A stretch of DNA of 25,430 nt from a virus. A model generated the notes under the pieces. That model saw only the letters and a list, made by a program, of their open reading frames with translations, had not been told where the DNA came from and made no database searches. Positions 20,401 to 25,389 of the stretch are shown in pieces (within the stretch, counting starts at the first letter, position 1; every line of letters starts with the position of its first letter). The stretch spans positions 1 to 25,430 of IMG/VR virus record IMGVR_UViG_3300047562_003832; one strand, 5' to 3'. The position numbers and the translations under genes were made by a program.

Positions 20401-22272
20401 TTACCTCGTTAATTTTCCGTTTGAATAACTTGAAGTTGAGTCAAATCCAATACCAGAAATTTGCTCACCTGAAGTAATTGTATCCTTTTTCATATTTATG
20501 ATGCTTTCTGAAATATCAAAAACTAAATATAAATCCTTTAGTCCAATTACATCATTAGATTCTGGAAAAGCTTGAATTTCAATTACACCATCTTCTAAAT
20601 CTGTTGCAACAATATTAATTGTATTAACAATAATTTCTCCTTTAAGATAATCAACTGTTCCTATAGATTTTTTTACAACTTGATATTGTTCTGGGATACT
20701 TGTTGGTTTTACAATCGATAGAATGCCAATATTTGGATTAGACGAATCTGGAACATCGGAGAAATAAACTGTATCTCCTTCACCAGCGATTTTAAACCCA
20801 GTGCTTTTAATATTATATCCATTTGGATTTTTATGAAATTGATTTCCAAAGCAAATTTCATATTGAGCAAATGAATTTAATATTGCATTCATATTTCTTC
20901 GTATTCTAACTTTTGTAATGTTAGATGATATAGCAGTATCAACATTATCAATAACTTGAATAACTTTACTATACTTAAATCTACCTCCAAATTTATTGAA
21001 ATCAATAGATTGTGAATATGTGGTTAGATTATTAATTATATCTGTTCTTAAATTTTCTATATTTAAAACTGCTGAAGAATTGTAATAAACGGTACTATCA
21101 ATTTCAACATATAATAATTTGAGATCTATAATTTTTTGATTGATTCCAGCAACACTATATTTTTTTAAATCATTTAAAATTCTTATTTTTGTAAAATCTG
21201 ATATTGATGTTCCATTTTTTGGTTTGATACTAATTAATACTGTTCCAAATTGTGGTGGATCAAGCTCTTCACCACCAACAATTGAAACTGATTCTGTATT
21301 TGGGTATAATTGTTGAATGATTGCCTCATAGTCTCTTGCTGTAACTGCTCTATACTGTGATGAGTACACTCTCGGGGCAAAATATTTGACAGAATCAATT
21401 GATTCAATAGATGCTCCTCCTGCAGACCCTTCGATCGTTACGATAGGAACACTTGATGTTAGAGGTATGGTATTTCCATTTGAACTTACGATTGTTCCAG
21501 AAAATGTAAAAACTCTTGGTCCATTTCCATCTTCACCATCTGTAACGATGTAACTTGCATTGATTGTGACTCCATTTTCTAATTTTTTACCAAAAATTCC
21601 ATCGCCAAATAATAATTCATATTTTTCATCAGAGACTTCCTGAATTAAAAATATTTCTGAAGTTCCATTAATTTCAAATAAATTATCAGCAACACTATAA
21701 TTTCTATTTCCAACTTTAATTCTAATTGATTGTGTATCAATTCCGGAGTTATCCAATATAAATCTTTGATTCAATGATGTATTTACAGTAAATGTTTTGC
21801 TCAGAAAAATACCCTGATAGACGGGAATATTATTGAAAGAAGCAGTTCCATTAGTCACACTTACTGTTATATCTTCAGGAACAGAAAAAACATAGGAGGA
21901 AGTTCCATTTCCACCAACACAAACAAGACCAGATTTTAATGTTACTTGTGGTGTTGTAATATTTCCTGGAACATTAATAGTAAATGATATAACTGCCCTT
22001 GCTGATTTCTTTGAACGTGGTACGTAACCAATATTACGTGCTAGAGATACAATATTTTCACGAACAGTTGCTGAGTCTAAAAATGACTCATTAACAACCA
22101 TATTAGAATTGAATGCGGTAATATAAGTGTTATATGCTAACGTATCAATTAATACAGAAAAGTTTGATCCCTCAAAGTCGAAATCCGTGAATGTTGAATT
22201 TGCACGGAGATAGTCTTTAATTGACGTTTTAATTTGATCGAAATCTAAATTTGTAAATTTTGTAAAAGGCAT
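20401..22272 (-). CDS. 6: Baseplate wedge protein gp6 (baseplate J-like)
   Basis: 623 residues, close to the 660 of T4 gp6. The N-terminal region has the usual gp6/baseplate-J pattern: FDFEGSNFSVLIDTLAYN at about 31-48, then NMVVNESFLDSATVRENIV and ARNIGYVPRSKKSARA at about 57-93. The central APRVYSSQYRAVTARDYEAI stretch at about 300-320 is typical of baseplate-J proteins, where the domain builds the inner ring of the baseplate. In T4, gp6 dimers link neighbouring wedges and contact gp7, gp25 and gp53. The ATG lies 1 nt after the gp25 stop with AAGAAG just upstream, and its stop lies 1 nt before the next ATG, so gp25, gp6 and the gp7-like protein should be translated from one message. No truncation or unusual feature is visible. 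Confidence 0.93.
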   Translation of the reverse strand: MPFTKFTNLDFDQIKTSIKDYLRANSTFTDFDFEGSNFSVLIDTLAYNTYITAFNSNMVVNESFLDSATVRENIVSLARNIGYVPRSKKSARAVISFTINVPGNITTPQVTLKSGLVCVGGNGTSSYVFSVPEDITVSVTNGTASFNNIPVYQGIFLSKTFTVNTSLNQRFILDNSGIDTQSIRIKVGNRNYSVADNLFEINGTSEIFLIQEVSDEKYELLFGDGIFGKKLENGVTINASYIVTDGEDGNGPRVFTFSGTIVSSNGNTIPLTSSVPIVTIEGSAGGASIESIDSVKYFAPRVYSSQYRAVTARDYEAIIQQLYPNTESVSIVGGEELDPPQFGTVLISIKPKNGTSISDFTKIRILNDLKKYSVAGINQKIIDLKLLYVEIDSTVYYNSSAVLNIENLRTDIINNLTTYSQSIDFNKFGGRFKYSKVIQVIDNVDTAISSNITKVRIRRNMNAILNSFAQYEICFGNQFHKNPNGYNIKSTGFKIAGEGDTVYFSDVPDSSNPNIGILSIVKPTSIPEQYQVVKKSIGTVDYLKGEIIVNTINIVATDLEDGVIEIQAFPESNDVIGLKDLYLVFDISESIINMKKDTITSGEQISGIGFDSTSSYSNGKLTR

Positions 22273-22273
22273 T

Positions 22274-22675
22274 TTATCTTCTTGTTGCCTCTAAAATATA
22301 TGTGAATTGCTGTTGGGGAAAGTCTTGCCCAATAACATCAAAGTATACTGTTATTTCAAATGCATTTTCATCATATCTAGGAATAACTTCTACTTTAATA
22401 TTATCTGCACGGGGCTCATAATTTATAATTGCATTTTTAATTTGACTTTGAATTGTTGATGCAGATCCAAAGTCAATGAAATCAAATAAACTTGTTGTCA
22501 CATCTGATCCAATATTTGAATTGAAAAATCTTTCACCAGGTAATGTTTGAACAATATTTCGAATGGATCTTTTAATTGCATCGGCATCTTTTAAAACAAG
22601 AATATCTCGCGTCACAGGGTGCATGTCAAAAGACAAGCTAATATCTTTAAATTGGCGAGATATTCTTTCAATCAC
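22274..22675 (-). CDS. 25: Baseplate wedge protein gp25 (GPW/gp25 family)
   Basis: 133 residues, against 132 in T4 gp25. LPGERFFNSNIGSDV at about 45-59 followed by LFDFIDF is the family core. NYEPRADNIKVEVIPRYDE at 85-103 matches T4 NYEPRIDKLAVNVIPVYDD as I recall it. In T4, gp25 sits at the inner end of the wedge, contacts gp6 and gp53, and helps start sheath assembly; related proteins serve type VI secretion as TssE. The start is GTG, giving V/M-IERISRQF; the next ATG (residue 18) would cut into the N-terminal region. A late promoter lies 19 nt before the GTG, and I see no strong Shine-Dalgarno. This is the first gene of the gp25-gp6-gp7-like block. Confidence 0.93.
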   Translation of the reverse strand: MIERISRQFKDISLSFDMHPVTRDILVLKDADAIKRSIRNIVQTLPGERFFNSNIGSDVTTSLFDFIDFGSASTIQSQIKNAIINYEPRADNIKVEVIPRYDENAFEITVYFDVIGQDFPQQQFTYILEATRR

Positions 22676-22694
22676 TGCTTTTTAGTTTTACTTT

Positions 22695-22702
22695 TATTTA
22701 TA
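22695..22702 (-). promoter_or_regulatory. T4-type late promoter (TATAAATA) for gene 25 and the baseplate block
   Basis: The minus strand reads an exact TATAAATA overlapping the last codons of the 83-aa gene, with 19 nt between the octamer and the GTG of gene 25. Spacing and sequence match the octamer in front of gene 8, which makes a chance match less likely. It should drive gp25, gp6 and the gp7-like gene late in infection. Confidence 0.75.
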
Positions 22703-22949
22703 GTCCACTTTTACCATAATTAGGCTCCGTTCCATACTCCCAATCATCATAATCCTCATCATTGCGAATTTTTTCATGCAATTCTGTTTGTTCTCTTAAA
22801 TAATGTTTTTTTTGAGGTAAATCATCGTGCATAATTTCTTGAATTACCTTTTTTTCTGAGTTTAGAGATTGATAATCAGTGATTAAATGAGTTGTTCCCC
22901 ACATTTGTTTCATATAATCTAAATCTCTATCGACTGGTAAATTAGACAT
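22698..22949 (-). CDS. Hypothetical protein, 83 aa, between speD and gene 25
   Basis: I do not recognise a family. The protein has no membrane segment or signal peptide. The N-terminal half (MSNLPVDRDLDYMKQMWGTT) is mixed; residues about 47-66 are rich in lysine, glutamate and histidine and probably helical; the C-terminus is acidic and aromatic (NDEDYDDWEYGTEPNYG). Its reality is supported by a good Shine-Dalgarno (AGGAG, 5 nt before the ATG), the tight fit between two genes on the same strand, and its end overlapping the late promoter of gene 25. A 21-nt palindrome upstream reaches into the ribosome binding site. It may be an assembly or accessory factor, but nothing in the sequence shows this. 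Confidence 0.7.
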   Translation of the reverse strand: MSNLPVDRDLDYMKQMWGTTHLITDYQSLNSEKKVIQEIMHDDLPQKKHYLREQTELHEKIRNDEDYDDWEYGTEPNYGKSGL

Positions 22950-22957
22950 TGTAGCTC

Positions 22958-22978
22958 CTGTTTTAGTATATAAAACAG
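22958..22978 (-). repeat. Perfect 8-bp palindrome overlapping the ribosome binding site of the 83-aa gene
   Basis: On the minus strand CTGTTTTA is followed by TATAC and then TAAAACAG, an exact inverted repeat with a 5-nt loop. The final CAG of the 3' arm runs into the AGGAG that precedes the ATG at 22949, so two bases of the Shine-Dalgarno would be paired in the hairpin. It could damp translation of the 83-aa gene, or be a DNA-binding operator; the sequence alone does not decide. Confidence 0.55.
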
Positions 22979-22980
22979 AA

Positions 22981-22988
22981 CTTTTATA
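22981..22988 (-). promoter_or_regulatory. Possible late promoter variant (TATAAAAG) before the 83-aa gene
   Basis: The minus strand reads TATAAAAG, matching TATAAATA at six of eight positions. It lies in the gap after speD, 31 nt before the ATG of the 83-aa gene. It is weaker than the exact octamers before genes 25 and 8 and could be chance in AT-rich DNA. Confidence 0.3.
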
Positions 22989-23008
22989 AAGGAGGTTCCT
23001 ATCTCCTT
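22989..23008 (-). terminator. Hairpin just after speD; possible weak terminator or attenuator
   Basis: On the minus strand AAGGAG, an 8-nt loop, and CTCCTT form a 6-bp stem 8 nt after the speD stop codon. The following bases are TTTATAAAAG rather than a true U tract, so intrinsic termination would be inefficient. The CUCCUU arm is also an anti-Shine-Dalgarno sequence and could pair with the AGGAG of the next gene. Confidence 0.35.
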
Positions 23009-23016
23009 ATTTCTAT

Positions 23017-23343
23017 TTAACGTTCCACTTCTCTCAGAGAATATTGATCCGAATTGAGATATTTTAATATTTCTAAAGCGATTAGGCGGGGGTTTTTTTC
23101 TCCGCAGGTATAAACATCGACTGCGATACATCCTTCTTCAGGCCAAGTATGACATGAAACATGACTTTCTGCGAGTGTAATTACTACCGTACACCCCTGT
23201 GGAATGAAACAATGTGAAAAAGTATTTAAAATTGTCATGTTGGCACGTTTAATGCCTTTAATCATGACATTTTGAAGCGATTCTACGTCATTAATCGCCT
23301 CAAAATTTACATTATAAACTTCCAAAAGCAGGTGTGTACCCAT
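23017..23343 (-). CDS. speD: S-adenosylmethionine decarboxylase proenzyme (SpeD), phage auxiliary metabolic gene
   Basis: This pyruvoyl enzyme decarboxylates S-adenosylmethionine to the aminopropyl donor for spermidine. From the ATG at 23343 it has 108 residues. The hallmark LAESHVSCHTWPEEG is present: the proenzyme cuts itself before the serine of ESH, at residue 60, and the histidine of SCHTW (65) and the cysteine of YTCGE (80) are the catalytic pair. Their offsets from the serine (+5 and +20) equal those in the Thermotoga enzyme (Ser63, His68, Cys83). The protein ends about 20 residues earlier than bacterial SpeD (about 125-130 aa), which I believe is common in cyanophages. A TTG at 23358 would add MKRFS, and no Shine-Dalgarno distinguishes the two starts; I prefer the ATG. 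It lies 34 nt after the 152-aa gene, on the same strand. Confidence 0.92.
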   Translation of the reverse strand: MGTHLLLEVYNVNFEAINDVESLQNVMIKGIKRANMTILNTFSHCFIPQGCTVVITLAESHVSCHTWPEEGCIAVDVYTCGEKNPRLIALEILKYLNSDQYSLREVER

Positions 23344-23377
23344 TGAAAAGCGTTTCAATTCAGTTTTGCGTAAAAAA

Positions 23378-23836
23378 TTATTTATTTCTGATTTTTTGAA
23401 TCATTTTATAGTCATTTTTAAGAATTTTTTTCAAATATTCTTCATCCCACAAATCATAATAGTTAGTTTTTGCCAAAATTTTTCTCATTTTTGTCAAAAA
23501 TTGTGCATTTTGGTATAAAATTAAGTTATATAATCCATTATTTGTCTGAATTCCATTTATAAAGCTTGGATCATCACGAAAATCATCAAAAAATTTATAC
23601 TTTGAGTATTTTTGATTTAATTCTTCAATTTTTTTATACCCATATTCAATATCTAAGTCATCTTCAACTATAAAAATAACGACACCAAATTCCTCATCTA
23701 GAGGTTTGATGTCGTTAATTGAACATTTTACAATTTTATAAGTATTTGTTTTTGCAAATGGACATATTGAATATCCTTTTAAATCTGGATGAGATTCTTT
23801 GACTTTTTGAATCCATTTTTCCAGATCTTGAGTCAC
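23378..23836 (-). CDS. Conserved hypothetical cyanophage-type protein with a CPFA motif, 152 aa
   Basis: I recall proteins of this kind from T4-like cyanophages but know no function. Visible features are GYSICPFAKT at 21-30, with a single cysteine in a CPFA context; a hydrophobic strand followed by acids (VVIFIVEDDLD at 52-62); FINGIQTNNGLYNLIL at 92-107, which looks like a tight turn and strand; and a lysine- and aspartate-rich C-terminal helix. There is no signal peptide or membrane segment, so it should be cytoplasmic. The CPFAK string also occurs in the DUF1415 family, but length and the rest of the sequence do not convince me of a link. The start is GTG, and its first four bases overlap the stop of the 51-aa gene (GTGA), indicating coupled translation. 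Confidence 0.8.
   Translation of the reverse strand: MTQDLEKWIQKVKESHPDLKGYSICPFAKTNTYKIVKCSINDIKPLDEEFGVVIFIVEDDLDIEYGYKKIEELNQKYSKYKFFDDFRDDPSFINGIQTNNGLYNLILYQNAQFLTKMRKILAKTNYYDLWDEEYLKKILKNDYKMIQKIRNK
23379..23386 (-). promoter_or_regulatory. Possible late promoter variant (AATAAATA) before speD
   Basis: The minus strand reads AATAAATA, one base from the late octamer, overlapping the end of the 152-aa gene. It lies 20 nt before the TTG at 23358 and 35 nt before the ATG at 23343. A one-base variant is easily found by chance in this composition, so the call is weak. Confidence 0.3.
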
Positions 23837-23988
23837 CCCTTTCCTTGTCCTCGATATTTTTTTCGGGATACGTTACGAGACGAAGCAGAATATTTCGTAC
23901 CTTTGCCATCTCCTTGACGAGATTTTTTAGGAGGTCCAGGAATATAAGAACTATTTTTATTCAATCCAGTTTTTGATTTTACAGCCAT
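23833..23988 (-). CDS. Small basic hypothetical protein, 51 aa
   Basis: Read directly from the sequence: ATG at 23988, TGA at 23833-23835. The protein starts MAVKSKTGLNKNSSYIPG, continues with PPKKSRQGDGKGTKYSASS and ends KKYRGQGKG. It is strongly basic and rich in glycine and serine, with no hydrophobic core, so it is likely disordered and may bind nucleic acid or an acidic virion protein. I recall very similar small proteins in T4-like cyanophages, without a known role. A GGAG lies 9 nt before the ATG, inside the end of the 55-aa gene, and its stop overlaps the next gene's GTG by 4 nt. This overlap, the Shine-Dalgarno and the gap-free fit are the main evidence that it is real. Confidence 0.75.
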   Translation of the reverse strand: MAVKSKTGLNKNSSYIPGPPKKSRQGDGKGTKYSASSRNVSRKKYRGQGKG

Positions 23989-23990
23989 AA

Positions 23991-24158
23991 TTAATTCTCC
24001 AAGATTTCGTGAGTGATTTCATGATGTTCGGGAGATCCTGACTCATAGAATTGTTGAGCCATGTCTTCCATCACATCGAAAAATTCTTCTTCAGAAATTT
24101 CTGAGAAGATTTTTTCTTTTTTATAAAAGATATTAAATCGTGAGGGTTTGTTTTCCAT
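23991..24158 (-). CDS. Small acidic hypothetical protein, 55 aa
   Basis: Read directly from the sequence: ATG at 24158, TAA at 23991-23993. It starts MENKPSRFNIFYKKEKIFS, followed by the acidic EISEEEFFDVMEDMAQQFYE and a histidine-containing tail (GSPEHHEITHEILEN). The middle probably forms an amphipathic helix. I believe similar short proteins occur in cyanophages next to the basic 51-aa protein, but know no function. Its ATG shares one base with the stop of the glycosyltransferase-like gene (TGATG), and its stop lies 2 nt before the next ATG. The pairing of a very acidic with a very basic small protein in adjacent, coupled genes suggests, but does not show, that they interact. Confidence 0.75.
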   Translation of the reverse strand: MENKPSRFNIFYKKEKIFSEISEEEFFDVMEDMAQQFYESGSPEHHEITHEILEN

Positions 24159-24910
24159 CAAATAATTCTTGTCTTTTCGTGACCAACTCTAATACGAGGA
24201 TCGCACCAAATTTCAAAACCTGCGTCTTTTGCATCCAAACAGAAACTCACATCTTCTCCACACATGTCTTGAACTTCACCAGATTCAAATACTTGCATTT
24301 TTGGAGCAAACCAAGGATATTTCATATCTTCATGTTCAAAAACTCCATGTTTAATTAGAAGCCAACCAAATCCAGTGTAATCAACTGTGAATGGTTTTCT
24401 ACGCTTGGAAATTGATTCCAAAGTTTCATGATTCATTACTCCACCATTATTGCGGAAATCATTTTCTTCTAACCAATGTGCAACAGAAGTTGTACGCCCA
24501 TCTTCTGTGCAATACCAACCAGCAGCAATATCTTTTTCCATAAGTACAAGTTGCCAAAACTTTTCAGTATTGAAAACAATGTCACTATCGATCCATAGTT
24601 GCCAGTCATAGTTTAGTTTACCATCCCAAGGAATTTGGTCTGGTCCACGAAGAACATTCGCACCCAAACATTTGCAACGTGCGAAATTCACCATGGAGCT
24701 ATAGTCTTGAGAAATCTGAATGCTTGCTCCTGCCTGAACTAAATCGAAACAAAGTTGTACAAAATTTTTCAGATAAGTGTAAGAGACTCCTCTTCCAGGT
24801 AAACAAAAGACAATGGCTTTTCCTTTAACCATTTCTCTTGCTTTATCGTAATCCCATTCTTGTTCTGTTGTTGCGGGGGTTTTTGCTTTTACCGTAAATC
24901 CTTTAGCCAT
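24158..24910 (-). CDS. GT-A fold glycosyltransferase-like protein, 250 aa
   Basis: Residues 31-42 (KAIVFCLPGRGV) form the first beta strand and nucleotide-binding start of a GT-A fold. YDWQLWIDSDIVF at 101-113 carries the DxD metal- and nucleotide-sugar-binding motif (D108-S-D110). GEDVSFCLDAKDAGF at 218-232 holds the acidic ED expected near the active site, and RVGH at 241-244 the conserved histidine. SSMVNFARCKCLGANV at 71-86 is the usual second helix. There is no membrane segment or signal, so the protein is cytosolic. Possible targets are phage DNA, virion proteins or host glycans; the sequence does not say which. A sigma-70-type promoter lies directly upstream; no Shine-Dalgarno precedes the ATG. 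Its stop overlaps the 55-aa gene by 1 nt, which puts it at the head of an auxiliary operon. Confidence 0.85.
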   Translation of the reverse strand: MAKGFTVKAKTPATTEQEWDYDKAREMVKGKAIVFCLPGRGVSYTYLKNFVQLCFDLVQAGASIQISQDYSSMVNFARCKCLGANVLRGPDQIPWDGKLNYDWQLWIDSDIVFNTEKFWQLVLMEKDIAAGWYCTEDGRTTSVAHWLEENDFRNNGGVMNHETLESISKRRKPFTVDYTGFGWLLIKHGVFEHEDMKYPWFAPKMQVFESGEVQDMCGEDVSFCLDAKDAGFEIWCDPRIRVGHEKTRII

Positions 24911-24932
24911 AAGAAAGTGTAATTATAAGGTT

Positions 24933-24961
24933 ATCATACAGTATTATCTATAATAAGTCAA
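24933..24961 (-). promoter_or_regulatory. Sigma-70-type promoter before the glycosyltransferase-like gene
   Basis: On the minus strand TTGACT (24961-24956) and TATGAT (24938-24933) are separated by exactly 17 nt, each matching the consensus hexamer at five of six positions. Transcription would begin near 24926, about 16 nt before the ATG at 24910. The -35 box overlaps the stop codon of the 56-aa gene. This would allow expression by host RNA polymerase before late transcription begins. Confidence 0.65.
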
Positions 24962-25128
24962 TCTACCTCTGAAAGGATGATTTCATCTCCTTCTAGATTA
25001 AAATTAACTTCGGTGTCTTCATACCAGGAAAGTTCGTTGACAATCCACTCTGGAATTATAACATAATATTGTCCGGTAATTGGATCAACTTGTAGGGGTC
25101 TTAAATTATCTCCGGAATTTTTTTTCAT
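24958..25128 (-). CDS. Small AbrB/MazE-like protein, 56 aa
   Basis: Read directly from the sequence: ATG at 25128, TGA at 24958-24960. The core PITGQYYVIIPEWIVNEL at about 16-33, then WYEDTEVNFNLEGDEIIL, follows the swapped-hairpin pattern of SpoVT-AbrB DNA-binding domains: strand, I-P-x-x-I/V-hydrophobic-x-x-L, a stretch rich in acids, then a short strand. Such domains dimerise and bind DNA as transition-state regulators or antitoxins. I believe close relatives are widespread in T4-like cyanophages. No toxin partner is visible next to it, so a transcription-regulator role fits better than a toxin-antitoxin pair. No Shine-Dalgarno precedes the ATG; a possible extended -10 promoter lies about 30 nt upstream. 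Confidence 0.7.
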   Translation of the reverse strand: MKKNSGDNLRPLQVDPITGQYYVIIPEWIVNELSWYEDTEVNFNLEGDEIILSEVD

Positions 25129-25158
25129 TTTATGTAATTAAAGTTTCTTTTTTTGTTT

Positions 25159-25167
25159 TATATAGCA
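25159..25167 (-). promoter_or_regulatory. Possible extended -10 promoter for the 56-aa AbrB-like gene
   Basis: The minus strand reads TGCTATATA, an extended -10 arrangement (TG, one base, then a TATAAT-like hexamer), preceded by a long A-rich tract that could act as an UP element. There is no good -35 hexamer. The 60 bases 25141-25200 contain only seven G or C by hand count. The predicted start near 25152 would leave a leader of about 24 nt. Confidence 0.35.
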
Positions 25168-25223
25168 AATTTTTTTTATTTTTTAATGTATTAAATAGAT
25201 GCCTTTCGTAACACTTTGTAGAC

Positions 25224-25259
25224 TAGGGGGACCCATCAATTTTAGCTTAGGGGGGCATC
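25224..25259 (+). repeat. Imperfect direct repeat TAGGGGG...CATC
   Basis: TAGGGGGACCCATC at 25224-25237 recurs as TAGGGGGGCATC at 25248-25259, with the two copies starting 24 nt apart. The copies differ only between the G run and the CATC. They lie at the entrance to the GC-rich block. A 24-nt period equals eight codons, so both copies fall in the same plus-strand frame. Confidence 0.5.
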
Positions 25260-25271
25260 GACGCCTTACGC

Positions 25272-25294
25272 GGGCGGACCGCCCTAAGGGGCGG
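25272..25294. repeat. Overlapping inverted repeats giving two mutually exclusive hairpins
   Basis: The order is GGGCGG (25272-25277), A, CCGCCC (25279-25284), TAAG, GGGCGG (25289-25294). The middle arm can pair perfectly with either flanking arm, the right-hand hairpin having a proper 4-nt loop and the left-hand one needing to open at the tip. Such a layout can act as a structural switch, but no associated gene is visible. Confidence 0.5.
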
Positions 25295-25351
25295 CACCGG
25301 GACACTGCCAAACTGCACGAACGAACAGGGGGGGGGTCACCCCTGCTGAGA

Positions 25352-25389
25352 ACGCCACCCGCTCACAGGGCAGCGGTGGTCGGTGGCGT
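25352..25389. repeat. Nested inverted repeats with competing arms
   Basis: ACGCCACC at 25352-25359 is an exact inverted match to GGTGGCGT at 25382-25389. The same left arm, as CCACCCGCT (25355-25363), can instead pair with AGCGGTGG (25372-25379), with one bulged C. The right side contains CGGTGG twice in tandem, which is what makes the two pairings possible. Confidence 0.5.

Noticed and set aside
22919-23131. Minus-strand 70-codon frame overlapping speD and the 83-aa gene
   Set aside because: It overlaps the well-supported SpeD and the 83-aa start in another frame, has a composition unlike a folded protein, and no ribosome binding site.
24140-24358. Plus-strand 72-codon frame opposite the glycosyltransferase-like gene
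   Set aside because: It is antisense to a stretch with clear glycosyltransferase motifs and crosses the tightly overlapped 55-aa gene.
24958-25128. Toxin-antitoxin system suggested by the AbrB/MazE-like protein
   Set aside because: No PIN, MazF or other toxin-like gene is adjacent; the neighbour is a glycosyltransferase-like gene with its own promoter.
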